Assembly (NCBI RefSeq): GCF_000002995.4
Contig: NW_025062478.1
Coordinates: 1,736,001-1,800,000 of the forward strand
Length of the DNA stretch: 64,000 nucleotides
Direction of reading: 5' to 3'
Origin: Brugia malayi
Taxonomy: Eukaryota; Nematoda; Chromadorea; Rhabditida; Onchocercidae
The notes beneath the pieces were generated by a model. The model had not been told where the DNA came from, did no database searches, and saw only the letters and a list, made by a program, of their open reading frames with translations. The position numbers and the translations under genes were made by a program. This document shows positions 39,389 to 52,135 of this stretch, piece by piece. Position 1 is the first letter of the stretch; each line of letters starts with the position of its first letter.

Positions 39389-40757
39389 ATGTTACAGTTT
39401 ATCATTTTTATCATTCAAATTTTACCAGCAATTCAGGATGTTGGTAAAACTTCACAATCAAATAATTTACCATCAGCACCACCACAACCACCACCAGGTT
39501 TGTTAAATGAATAAAAATACTATGCTAGTTTGTTGTGTCACTAAAAGTGTGCGTGCGCTTAATTTTATGGTTGACAGTTAAAGCGTAGGATATTGAAAAT
39601 GAAGAGAGAAAAAGGGGTGATATTTTAACATTGTACACTTTTGTAAACTTATAGAAAGCTTATTTTAGCATTTTGTTTTCTGATTTTAATTTTTTTATTT
39701 TTGGATGTTTTTCTGTATTGCATTTGGTTGTTTCATTAAACCGTATTTATATTTCAAATTGGTGAAATTTTCCGTTGTTTCAGTGGCGGTGAGATTTGGT
39801 GAAAAAGATGCAGTACATGATACATCGTAAGTTTCTATTGATATTGTTATCATCAGTTGTTTTATTAAGTTCATTTGCACCTATAAGCATATGAGATCCT
39901 TTTTTAATTATCTATTGAATATTCGATTCACAGATATATGTAAAGATTCACAGATATATGTAAAAAGTTTTGAGCATATATGTAAATGCGATCTCACTGT
40001 AATTAACTTTTTGCATTATCGATACATTGAATTACAGTTTTGTAATCTGAAATTATTAAAAAAATTTGACTTACAAATGAAAAGTTTTGTATGTTCTTAT
40101 CGCAGTTAAGTTTGCTTTTTAAACTCCATGAAGTTATTGTTATGTGTTATGATCTATTTGCTTTTGTTGCAAATATGCTGTAGTTTATTGAATGTTTCCA
40201 GGCATATCAAGCAACATTTGAAGCGGAAAGTGGATGTTCGCAGAATGTCATTCAACAAAGATTTGGAAACTTTTCATTATTTCCGAATGCATGATTTAAA
40301 TAAAGATGGCAAAATTGATGGTGTTGAGCTTATTAAAGGATTAACCCACTTACATGAAAAAATGAATGGTGAGTTTTTCCATTTTTCCTTACACTAAAAT
40401 TGGAGCAAAGCTAATTTCAACCTTCAATCTTAAGAGGTATATCTACTATAATAGACACTTATTATTGCAATGGTTAAGAGTGTTTCTTTTTCTCTGTTTC
40501 AAAATTTACCCTCAGTTCAATCCCTATAAACGAGGCAATAAGAAAGCTTATAACAATTATTATTACAAAAAAACTGATATAGGTCTGTTGAACGTTTCAT
40601 TTAAGTTTATTTATTCAAAAAATGAAACATAATTTCAGAGAATACAGGATCGATTTCTGAAACAGATTTGGAAGATATTGTATCAGAGACATTAAAAAAA
40701 TTGGATATCGATGATGACGGTTATATAACATATGCTGAATATAGACAAATTGTTTGA
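39389..40757 (+). CDS. MCFD2-like secreted EF-hand protein
   Basis: Small luminal calcium-binding protein. In vertebrates MCFD2 pairs with the lectin LMAN1/ERGIC-53 as an ER-to-Golgi cargo receptor. Exons: 39389-39497, 39784-39826, 40202-40368, 40639-40757; 145 aa against 146 in human MCFD2. The N-terminus (MLQFIIFIIQILPAIQ) is a short hydrophobic signal-like segment, followed by a Ser/Pro-rich stretch. The diagnostic AVHDTSHIKQHL (46-57) matches the VHDxxHIxxHL motif of MCFD2. EF-hand 1 is DLNKDGKIDGVE (82-93) and EF-hand 2 is DIDDDGYITYAE (129-140); both have full sets of calcium ligands. HYFRMHD before the first loop also matches the family. The start codon is preceded by TCACTAGC, a possible acceptor. 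Divergent from MSH5, convergent with the next gene. Confidence 0.9.
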
Positions 40758-41180
40758 AACTAGTATCATTTTTTCTTCCTAAATATTTCGGGTACTACAG
40801 CTTTTTCTAATTTGTTTAATTGAAGTGAATAGAAAGTTGCAATATTATCTTCATCTAAACTCTTTCATTCCGTTTGGTCAATATGATTTCGTTCTTTTTT
40901 GGCTGGTATGTATTATTAAAACTTATTATTCTCAAATGTTTTCTTCATTCTCTCATTTATTTGGCAATAATATGCATTCATTTAGTACCTGTAACTTCCA
41001 GGTTAATGATCAATTTAGGTTGAAATTGCACTGAGATAGCTAATCTTAAAACTTAAAAAAAAGCAGGAGTAAAACCTGGTACAAATATTAGTAATAAATT
41101 AATTAGGATTATAACCTAACAAAACAAATGTTCATAGAATTTTCGTGCAAGTTTATCCTTCTTAGGTGAATTTGTTAAAG
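40758..41180. other. spacer between convergent genes
   Basis: It must contain both 3' UTRs. AATAAA at 41093-41098 could serve the plus-strand MCFD2-like gene. No other gene is seen; the 69-codon open frame at 40825-41034 shows no recognisable features. Confidence 0.45.
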
Positions 41181-44100
41181 TTACATTAGACGGAAAGTGG
41201 TAATAACAGCAAAATGATCAGATGGATAATCATTTTTCCAGTGGAATGGTTTAGGATAAACAGTTGCATGACCTTGATATGTATATGACTGTATGGGAAA
41301 AAGCAGAGGACTACGATAAAAGATGTAATCAATTCTATCCTGTGGTTCCGGTATCGTCCAGCTCCAACCGGTACTGGTCATTTTTTCTACTGTTGACCAT
41401 GTTATTCCTGATGTTATAAAAATTTTGCTTTTTAGAGATATTATAAAGTGGTCAATTTGCAGTACTTTATCCAGAGTTTAATAGGTGGTCATCTTTAGCC
41501 TTTAAATGATAATGCCGGATGTTTCCCTAATTGTTCTTACAATTGGAATTTGTCAAAGAGATAATTTTTACAGGGAAACATTACGTGAGTTTCATCTTTG
41601 AAAAAAAAAAAAGTTAATCTTTTTTGAGACCTACTAATTTTGAGCAAAATGAACCTGGATTTTCAAGAACTTCTGGATGTAGTTCTCGATAAGAATCTTT
41701 CATTCCAGCTTCATTTTGTAATATTTGCGTTGTTGGCCATTGAAATTTCCAGTTACCGTGAAGAAAACTGAAATTTTTTCAAATTTCTTCGAACATCAAG
41801 TAGAACTCATACATTTAAATCTAAAATTAATTTCACACATAATTTTATTCTCGTAAAAAAATTTCTTGGGCATTTCTATATTTTTGTTTCTAAAATTTCA
41901 CTTATGAAAATTTCAATTCTGTCATTTTGCATTTCATTTTCAATCATCTTTTTTGCATTCATTCATACACTGAACATAAAATCAAATGTTTTCCCTTTTA
42001 GTTTTTCTATTTTCCGATTCATAAATATAAATTCAACGACAAAAAAAAAAAAGATATATCAGCTGGTATTCTAAAATAATAATTTTCCATACAGTAGATG
42101 TCAGTTTTCGTTTGAATTGAAATCCAATAAGATGATTCTTTTAATTGCTAAAATTAGCAATCATAAACTTTCCCTACTATATGACCAAATAATTTCAAAA
42201 AATAAATAAAGGGGTGAAAAGCATGCCTTTTTGTTCTCCAATGAATTAACTTCCTTTTCCAAATTTTAAAAAGAAAAAAGAAATTTCATTTTTGTCAAAT
42301 TCTAACCTTGTTTGATTCGTCCAATCAAGATGTGAGGGTGAATTAAAATCACCACAAACAATCAATGGCTCAGTGGATGAATTTCCAACTGCAGCTTGAA
42401 AATGATCATCAACTATTAATTCTCGCATATTCTGGAAACGACCTAAACTTTTACTACTTTTTTCGAAGTGAATTAATTACTCATTGTTAATTAATGAAAA
42501 TAATCTTAAATTTCTGACACAGGAAGAAATGAGAAAAAAAGAGAAAAAAAAAATAAATGTTTAGTTGAAGCAGAAAAATATAAGTAAAATTTTTAAATTT
42601 ACGAAATTCTTGCTAGCAGAAAAAAAAAAAAAAACGAAATTTATTCATTTAAAAGATTTGGCGTACTTTTCTTTCTTTTTCTTTTTTAATTCAAAAGAAG
42701 AATAAAATTTATATTCCATCAATTACATTTTTATAGTTTATCGTAACAATAAAATAAGATGAAAAAAGAAAAGTAAGAAAGAAACAAAAACCTTTGCCAT
42801 CAATCATTTCACCAGCCATAATTTGTGTTACTTTAGTAACCATTTTATTAAATGCTGCATATGGACCATATGACCTACAAAAAAAAAAAAAAAAAAATAG
42901 TAATAATAATAATAAAGTAAAAATAAGCGTAAAATATTTGGTCATATATTCTTTCTAACTAAAATCAATTTAATGGCTTATTCACTGAATGACAAATGAT
43001 TGTTACAACGACAATGATATGATTCATATTTAATCATATTTCTCTTTATATAATCAGTTACATTTTTTTGGCTTCTAACATTTCTTATGATAATCAAAAA
43101 GTAATTCGTATGATAAACCACCTGCTAATTATTTATTAGATATCATTTCTAAACTACATTTTAAATTGTATAAGTTTCTACCACATATTATTTGTTAAAT
43201 GAATTTCTTCGTATCTAATGTAAATCTAATTCTGTCATGGTTACTAGTAATTTTCACCGAATTAGATTTACAGATTCAAATATTTTATAAACTAATTAAA
43301 GATATTGCTAAAATGCCTTTAATTAATTTTTAAAAAAATTAAAGATAAAAATCGCTAATTTCATGCAGGTGATTTTTAGTTGGATATAAGAAATAATTAG
43401 ATATAAGGAGATAATTTCATTTATTACTCTAAAAATGCTAATCACATATTGTTCTTTCATCTTTAAAATCAAAAAAAAAAAAAAAAAAAATTGCTGATAT
43501 TATTAAATTACTAATTAATCTCATTATTGCAATTCATAAAAAATGATAAAAATGAAAGATTAATTCAAAAAACTTCGAAATTTAAAATAAATATTAAATA
43601 TTAGTTCCATTAAAAAAATATTTCAACACTAACTGATAATCCAAATGAAGATTCCATATATGAATTGTTCTATTTGTATTCTCAATTTCTATTTTAACAC
43701 CCATACCATGGCTTATTTGATGAAATGATTGATTTACTAGCTGAAAAATGAGAAAAGACTAATAATAAAATAGACAAAAAATAGTTGCGAAAAAAGAACA
43801 AAAAAATAAAAAAAAAAAAATGAAAGATTAACTTAAAGAAATTCAAAATTTGAAGCGAGTCATTTTAGTTTAAAATAATAAAAATTTAAACTAAATGATA
43901 TTTAAAAAAAATTTTTTTAGGCTAAAATGATGATTTGCTCATTATTGTGTAAAACAATCAAAATTTAAAATAAGTTATATTTTAAAAAGTGTCAAATAAA
44001 TTGTTTTATTCTTTTTGTATTTCATCTTTTCTTTTTTTGATTATTTTTGTTTGTTTGTTTTTAATATTTTTTTAAAAATATAATTTGAGACTAATGAAAA

Positions 44101-44919
44101 TTAAAGAGCTAATGCTAACTAACTTTATGTTTTGTTAAAATAGCTGTATCAGGATATGAATATGTTGTTGAAATAGCCGTCCATCCTTTACCCATTTCAA
44201 CCATTAAATGTTCCAAGCATTCTGCATCATGAACTTCCTATAAATTTTCTTTTTTTTTGAGAATAAAAAATTTGAGCAAAAACTTTTTAATTTTAATATT
44301 AAAATATTGGTTTAAAAAAAATTTTTTTTTTTTAAATGAAAAAAGTGATAAAAAATGTGTAATTAATACAGTAAAGAATAATTAATTATATGTAATTAAT
44401 GAAGTAGAATTATGCTAAGCAATTTCATTTTTTATATTGAATTTATGACAAATTATCATTTAATAATTGAGTAATTAATTTATAATTATTATCATTTAAT
44501 AAAAAATTGCTATTCAAGAATTACTATCATTGAGAAGAAAATTTTTAAATATGTTTGTTCATAAATTAATTGTAATTAAATGATGAGATAGCAATAAATT
44601 CATGCTAATAGCCTGATGCTAAAATTTATTTCATTAATAAATTTTCTTCTTCTCTTTTAATAAATTTGTTAGCAAAAAAATTTTTTTTTTTTATTTTAAA
44701 TTATTTGAATAATTTATTTACCTGTAATGCGACAACATCCGGATCGATCAATTTGATGTGTTTTACAATTTTTATTATTCCATGCTCGACATTATCACCC
44801 GAAATCCAGGTATTAAATGTCATAATTGTGAGATTTGTTGATTTTTCATGATTAAAACATAATCCTTTCTGATATAGTAGTATTAGAACAATTGAAAATG
44901 TTAGTTCTGAGGATTTCAT
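41181..44919 (-). CDS. secreted endonuclease/exonuclease/phosphatase-fold enzyme
   Basis: Metal-dependent phosphodiesterase/nuclease-type hydrolase (DNase I-like fold); substrate unknown. Exons, 5' to 3': 44919-44722, 44237-44124, 43740-43634, 42874-42792, 42442-42307, 41767-41655, 41407-41181; 325 aa. The hydrophobic N-terminus (residues 5-21) looks like a signal peptide, so secretion or the endomembrane lumen is likely. Motifs in family order: TFNTW (34-38), the metal-binding Glu of ALQEV (E67, at the exon 1/2 junction), WNLHLDY (133-139), SYGPYAAFNK, GDFNSPSHLDW (198-208), QDRIDYIFY (273-281) and the C-terminal SDH (313-315). All key catalytic positions are present. The HLDY...YGPY arrangement is shared with secreted members of the superfamily. 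Exon 5 must use TTTAG at 42443 rather than the nearer CAG at 42432, because only that keeps frame. Confidence 0.9.
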
Positions 44920-44920
44920 C

Positions 44921-44932
44921 CTAAAAAAAAAA
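44921..44932 (-). promoter_or_regulatory. probable trans-splice acceptor before the hydrolase gene
   Basis: On the minus strand a T-run ending TTTTAG lies one base before the ATG at 44919. Confidence 0.45.
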
Positions 44933-46989
44933 TCATAATTTTGTGAAATTTAAAAAAAAAAGTGAAACAATGTAATAGAACTATGTAAATAAATAATTAA
45001 ATTAAAAATTTAGCAAAAAAAATTCACGAAAAACTAAAATCAATTTTTTTTTAAAAAAAAAAGAAAGAAGCAAATAAACAATAAAAACATAATTGTAAAA
45101 TAAAAAATATATAATGAAGTTGAAAAAACTAAAGAAATTTTTTTTTTAAATTATTAAGCAAAAATCATAAACATAATTTAATAAAACTTTAACAATTAAA
45201 AGGAAAAAATGAAAATTTTAACAAGCAGTTATAGCAGCTTATCATTTCTAACGCATAAATAAAATTATTACTTACATTTCTACTAATAAAATTATGATCA
45301 AATTATTTTAATATCATTTACAAATTTCGAATAAAATTATTGGCAATTGCTGAATGAAAAATAACAAATGGTATATTAGCATTTATAAAATATAATAAAT
45401 TATAATTAATGAATATGGATGGGAGGTAGTAGCATAAATCATAAAAAAAGTAGCTGGAAATTTGAATAAATTTAACATTTTAGTAAAGTAGTATGAATGT
45501 TAAAAAGAAAGGAAAAGCATTAATTTATAAGAAAAAAGGAAAAGGAAAATTTGAAATTTTGAAATGGACAAAAGCTGTAAATGAAAAAATTATTGAATTA
45601 AAAAAGTTAGAATTAATAGCAGAAGAAGGAGGGAAGTAAATAGTTAAAAAAAAATTTCCATCCTATCACATTGTAATGCTTAAAATAAATTGAAAAACAA
45701 TTTATAAATTTTGATGAATAGTAAGTACGAATTTTCGAAAGTTGTCAAGTTAGCTGCGTTTTTCAATCTATTTCCTAATTAAAAATCAAATAATTAATTT
45801 AACTTATTTTATTTCAATTTTATCGTATTTATTTAACTAAAAAATGAGAACCAAAAAAAAAAAAAAAAAAACGAAATGATTATATTTTTAAACATTAAAA
45901 TTTTAGCAATTCATTAATTTTTACAAATTATTGATGATTTGAAATTGAAATAAAAAGAAATAAATAACAATAAAGAAAATTACTTTTTTTTTTTTTTTTT
46001 TTGGAATTAATTTTTAAAAAAATTTCAAATGAATAAACGAAAAACAATTTTGACATCATAAAATGAAAGTTGTTCACAAATGAAACATTTTCAGGATTGA
46101 AAGATTTAGTATTTTTCTTTTTTCTTCTTTCATTTATTGTTGATTAGTATAAATGAGCGCAAATGTAACAGAAAAAAAGAAAAAAAAAGAATAAAGATAT
46201 CACTCTCGACTTTTCTCTTTCTTATCTTTAAAATTATCGAATTACTTTAGCAATGTCTAATCCAACTATAAGCAGCAATCAGCAAAGATCAGCACAACTT
46301 TTTAGAAAACGGCACAGCGTTGATTATTTTAACCATTTCAAAAAATTTAAATGAGAAAGCAAATAAAGAGAGAGAGAGAGAGAGGGAGAGAGAGGGAGAA
46401 AGAGAAAAAGCGAGAAAGAAAGAAAGAAAGAAAGATACGAAGATTAGTTTATATATTTTCTCTTTTCTGTTTCATCTATTTTAAAAAGAAAAGAAAAAAA
46501 AAAATTTTTGAAAAATTCAACTTTTATTTCCTAATTTATTTAAATTCAATTGAATATTCTTTTATTCTTATAGATAATTTATTCCACTTTTTTCTTCTCT
46601 CTCTCTCTCTTTCTCTCTTCCTCTCTCTCTCACTCTTTTTTGATATTTTGAACTTTATCTGAACTCTTCTATAAACAACCTTGACATTTGATAATATTTT
46701 ATTGTCAACTCTAAGTGAACATTTTTTGTTATGATGGAGACATTTTAAAATTAAGTATACAATTTAAATATGCAATAACAATTTATCACTGAATGATTTG
46801 ATATATTTAAATTATAATATAATATTGCTTAAAGGTCAAATGGCAATCAAATTTTAGCCATAAAAATTCTGAATAAAAAATTAAATATATTATTAAATAT
46901 TTCAAAATGGAAAAAAAAAATAGAAGAAAGGCTAAAAACATCGTTTCATTGTTATAATTAAGAAAGAAAATAAAAGAACACACTGCGAC

Positions 46990-47120
46990 ACGCACATACA
47001 CGTACGTAACATACGTACCATACAGGCACATACTCATATGTATCTACAAAAGACACCACATACACGTACGTATGCACAAACATACGTACCCATACAGGTA
47101 CATACCCATGTGTATGTATA
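46990..47120. repeat. duplicated ACGTACGT-rich block
   Basis: Two imperfect copies, 64 bases apart at their start: TACACGTACG, then CATACGTACC, CATACAGG, ACATAC and CATATG/CATGTG. The block is rich in palindromic ACGT and far less AT-rich than its surroundings. Confidence 0.7.
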
Positions 47121-48848
47121 AAAATAATAAATAAATCAAATTTTCAGTAATTAAATGTAAATAAAAAAACAATTAAAATAAATTCACAACTAAATTAAAT
47201 TATGAATAATTCTACAGATAAAATAATCTTTAGACTAATAATGAAGATGTATATAAATAAATAAATAAACAAACAGGTGTGTAATGAGTGGGTGGGATAA
47301 AGGACATTTTTTTTAGTTTCTATTGGATCAATCATTCATTATAAAATCTGCCATCTACCAAACCTAAGAATAATTAAACTAATTAAATAACTCATACTTT
47401 TATTAGTTTTGAAATAATTTATGTGAATTATAACATCGTAAATGATGTAATGCATAATTAAAAAAAAAAAATAATAATAATAATAATGCTAAGAATGTAA
47501 TAAATTATTTGTTAAAATATATTAAATATAATTAAAATATATTATCATTTACTTTTTGTTTTTATTTTTTTTCTTTTCGACTAAATTTACATATTTTTCT
47601 TAACATTGTAAATATCAATGAATGAAAAGGTTAGAAAGAGACAAATAGAATATTTGAATGCATTGAAGAAGTTTGAATATTTTAGAATTTCATTTTAAAC
47701 AAATTTATCGATGAATAATTTTTTGCTCGGAATTTAAATCAAAATTGTTTCTCATTCAACTTTTCCGCTTTTTCATCTTTCATTCATTTTCCTTTCATCT
47801 TAACTTCTTTCATTTATAAATTACAATTGGAATACTTCTGCTAGGAATATTACTTGAACTAATAATTATTGTCAAGTTTTTATCATCTTTAATTAACAAA
47901 ATAACATGACATTATTTTTTTATTTATAAATATTATTAACAATTATTAATTATTAGTTAACATCATTAATTAATTAATTCACACATTTTTTTTTTCATCC
48001 ATTTTAAAGAAGAACAAAAAATTCAAAAATAGATGGGATAATAAAAAAAGTAATGAATGAAATAATTAAATGATTCGTTAAAATATAAATTCAAAAAAAA
48101 AAAAAAAGGAAGAAATAGTGAAATATGTAATAAAATTAAAAAACAGGTTACTGCGTATTAGATGCAACCAACAAAATAAATATTCCAATAAACATGTCAA
48201 ATGATAAAACAAAGAGAATTCAAAAAATTCAAATAAACAAATTGAAATATTCAAATGAATAAATTGAAAATTTAAATATGCAAACAAGTTATGCAAGAAT
48301 ATTGAAATAAATAAATATTCAATGAAACAATAGCTGAACAGAAATAAATTGAAAGAATATGAGAATGAATAAATTTTGAATATTGAAATGAAATTCTAAA
48401 TAAACACACACTAAATACCAGAATGTTTATTTATGATAAGAAAATATACAATGTTGAAAATAAATGATTTTGTTCTTTTGCTTCCTTCCTTTCTCATTTG
48501 GTTGCATTAATCATTCGAAAGTTTAAATTTGAAATCAAAAATGAAGTAAACTTTTTGAAATTTTAAAAGAGTTACAAAACAGAAAAAGTGTTAATTTTTT
48601 GCTTCAGCAAAATTATAAAATGAGTGAAATATGACACTTATTTTTAATCATTTTTTTATATTGAATTAAATAATTCAACAATTAGTTCATCTATTTCATA
48701 ACATGAAAATTTGAATTAAATGTTTATAAAAATGCAAAAATGAATTAAATGTTTATAAAATGTTTGCATTTTAGCAATTTAAAATGCATATTTGTATAAA
48801 AGAAATAGTTGAATTACCAATAAAATGATCAATAACAACTGCAATTGC

Positions 48849-48849
<1 letters not shown>

Positions 48850-48904
<55 letters not shown>
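48850..48904. repeat. (AAT)n microsatellite
   Basis: About 18 AAT units. The minus-strand poly-Leu open frame across it is an artefact. Confidence 0.95.
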
Positions 48905-48908
<4 letters not shown>

Positions 48909-49281
48909 TTAATGATAATAAAATACAATGAATAACAGCAAAAAGAATGTAATAATAAATTCATTATTATCAAAATTAAAATAAAATGTTTTTTGCATAA
49001 AGCAAAACATATTTGACTGAATTCCCATCAAAATACAAAATGGATGAATGAATGAATGAATAATAAAACTGCGACAGTTGAATATTTCAAAGTGATAAGA
49101 ATTCATTCATAACATAACATTTGATCGTTATTTCTTTTGATATTATTATTATTGTTATTGTGTATTTGTTCAGAAAAGAAAATTCATTGCACAGAATTGT
49201 AAATCAAACCAAGAAATTGAACAATAATTGCTTAAATTTTAAAGTAATTAGATCAAAATAATATAAAATGCAAGAACTTAC

Positions 49282-49364
49282 TTAAATTTTTTTGTTTGAT
49301 CGATAATACAAATATAATTACCACAATTGGTATTTAAATATTCTCGAAAATAAATTGATAATGC
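49282..49364 (-). other. orphan candidate exon
   Basis: On the minus strand TTTTCACAG at 49365 opens an 83-base segment that ends at AA|GTAAGT (49281). Only one frame is free of stops, and it reads protein-like residues including YFREYLNTNCGNYICIIDQ. Its phase (0 in, 2 out) would accept an alternative splice from the last phosphatase exon about 5 kb upstream, but no downstream partner exon was found. It may be an unrelated gene fragment or chance. Confidence 0.3.
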
Positions 49365-49603
49365 CTGTGAAAATGAATTAATTCATTGGTTATAATAATT
49401 AAGGTAAATATGCATAATGAGTAAAAATGACATAATTATAGCGAAAAAAAACAACATCAGTGGAAATTAAAGTAATTAATAACTTATTAATAACTTTAAT
49501 TAATAATATATTCCATTTAAATTATGGTTTACAAATGTTAATAATTATAGTTGACAAATGTAAAATTAGCTTTAGATCCCAGGAAAATCATAATTCGTAA
49601 TGT

Positions 49604-49761
49604 TTGCAATGAATAATGTTAGCATTGGTTATTTACATTTATTTTCTAGCATTGTTATTGCGCAATTGTCATTAGAATTCACTTGCAATGAATAATGTTA
49701 GCATTAGTTATTTACATTTATTTTCTAGCATTGTTATTGCGCAATTGTCATTAGAATTCAC
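49604..49761. repeat. 79-bp tandem duplication
   Basis: 49604-49682 and 49683-49761 are identical except for one G/A change about 20 bases in. The near identity points to a recent duplication. Confidence 0.92.
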
Positions 49762-50439
49762 TGCTGCTGCGCATCTGTCGCACAGCATCAATAGTAGCAT
49801 TTTAAATTATTTTCTTATTCTTTTTTTCATGTTCATTTTTATCTATTTTTTTTTTCTTTTTTTTTAGGACAAATTATTTGTTATGGAAATATTGCTAGTT
49901 CAGAATTTCGTTTAGTATTTATTGTTTGAGCTAAAATTTTTTATTAAATTACATAAACGTTTTATTCATATCTTGTCAAGTTTATTGATACGGTATCAAT
50001 GAAATGTTGCAGTAAAAAATATATTGCATTTACATATTTGAAAGTATTAAAATAATTAATTGATTTCTTGTTAAATTTGCAAGAAATGACTTTCAAATAT
50101 TTGACAATTTAATTATGTTTTTAAAATCTGATTGAAATGATATAATTTATATACAACAAACTTAAAAAAAGCTAAGTTACAAATGATAAAATAAATCAAA
50201 AACTTAAAAAATTTATGAACTTCACACAAAGTATTGTGTAATTAATCAATAAATATTTGTTGATATTATCAAAACACAGTTCAGTTCAGAAAAAAAATTA
50301 AGCCTGAAAAATGAATTTTGACTTTTTTATCTTTTTAACAGGAAAGGCGACGTGCGTTGATAAGCTAATTTGCCACTTTCAAATATATGTGACAATTAAG
50401 TGCAATATGAAGACTAAATTATTTATTTATTAATTATTA

Positions 50440-50442
<3 letters not shown>

Positions 50443-50513
<71 letters not shown>
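50443..50513. repeat. (ATT)n microsatellite
   Basis: Around 23 ATT units with one early interruption. Confidence 0.95.
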
Positions 50514-50514
<1 letters not shown>

Positions 50515-51929
50515 CCTATATTATCGAATACTTATTCACAATTTAAATTTCTTTTTTTATTTTAATAATTATAAAGAAATTTTATGAAAAAAGAAATTCA
50601 TGTCTAACTAATATGTTTTTTCTCAATATATTATTAAAAAATGTTAAATTTTCATGAAATAATCAAATGATAGGGGAAAGATGTTATTATATTAATTGAA
50701 AAATGATTTTTATGCAATGCTTTTAAAAATATCTTTTTATAATATATGATTTATTCTTATTGTTATTTTTGTTTCAAATTTATTTTAAATAATAATATGC
50801 TTCCGATATTTCATTAATTTCTTTTTTTATCTAAAAAAAAGAAAGAAAAAAAAACAGATGAACTGATTAGTATCGAATTATAATGATAGTTAAATATTTT
50901 TTCAAATTTCACTATCCTTTGTATTTGATTTTAAAATAATTATTGATAAGTTTAGCATATATTTTTTTTATTTCCAATATAATTATACAACTTTATCTTG
51001 TATCAGTATAACATAAATTAAATTATTGCTATCAAATTTATTATAAAAATGAATTGATTTTATCAATTCATCAATTTCTTTATCACCGCATAATAAAATT
51101 GTTTTATTGTTATCATTTGTCAATTGTCATTGAGTTTCTAAAATTATTTAAAATTATAAAATTATATAATCATATTCATAAATTTATTTTGAAATTTAAT
51201 TAAATTTAATACCCTTAAATATCCAACAATTACCGCTTTACCTATATTCAATTCTATTTTTGAGTGATTTAGTTAATTAATAAGTTATGACACTCATTGC
51301 ATTTAAAGTCAATTTGAAATATTAAAGAATTTTCCGGAAAAAGTGACTTATAGTAAGTATCTATCGATTTTCAGCAGATTCTTCCGGAAAATGACAAATA
51401 TTATTCTCACCCGAATTGTAATATACTTACTAGTAGAAGAGTAGAGAAAGTTAATTTAGCGATTTCATTCTGAAAAAGAAATTTCAAAATATTGAAGAAA
51501 TTAAATGTCAGAGTTATTAAGTTAAAATAGTGAAATAGTTTAAGGAGAAATTCGGTACAGTTTTCTTATAATTCCAATTTTAACTGTCCAAATTGATATG
51601 ACAAATGATAGATAATACTTTTTATTGTTTGTTAACTTTTAGTAATTCGTACTAAAAATTAAAGTTCCAAAAATGCAATTTAAAATTGTTAAAAAAATAT
51701 AACTTTTAACTTCCATTAAGTTTTATTAAGAATTTTAAATTTACAATTTGCTGTGTAGCATGCGTAAATATTATGACTACATTTAAATACTAAAAATAAA
51801 TTCAAAATTTAAATTTTCAAGTTTTCAAAAATTCAATTTTAAATTGCTGAAGAAATAATGAAAGCATTATTTTTGACTTTAAATAAGTTTCGTCAGAATT
51901 TTTTGCAAATTTTAAATTCAGCAATGTGC

Positions 51930-52135
51930 TACTACTCTTATCGAATGATCAAATGGCTAAGAAATGTAATTAATTACATGAGAACAGTCCATTCTTATCA
52001 AATCAAACGATCTAATGGGTAAAGGAATGTAATTAATAACATGGGAAGTCCATTTGGTCATTTGATAAGAGTGACCAAATGGATAAGGAATCTAATTTAT
52101 AATTACATGGGAAAAATGCGCTCTTATCAAATGAC
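51930..52135. repeat. degenerate repeat cluster with inverted elements
   Basis: Three or four imperfect copies of a block containing TTATCAAATGA(C/T)C, AAATGG.TAAG, AATGTAATTAATTACATGGG and a TCCATT or CGCTC spacer. Near 52055 part of the block appears inverted (CCATTTGGTCATTTGATAAG), so the cluster can fold on itself. Confidence 0.65.

Noticed and set aside
42420..42432. TTTCCAG at 42432 as the acceptor for hydrolase exon 5
   Set aside because: It would shift frame into an early stop given the phase of exon 4; TTTAG ten bases upstream keeps frame and adds GRFQ.
46351..46662. 103-codon plus-strand frame with Arg/Glu runs
   Set aside because: Translation of a GA tract followed by a CT tract; low complexity only.
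50341..50437. Short open plus-strand segment after TTTTTAACAG (GKATCVDKLICHFQ...)
   Set aside because: About 30 codons ending at a stop, no upstream exon found and no family recognised; compatible with chance.
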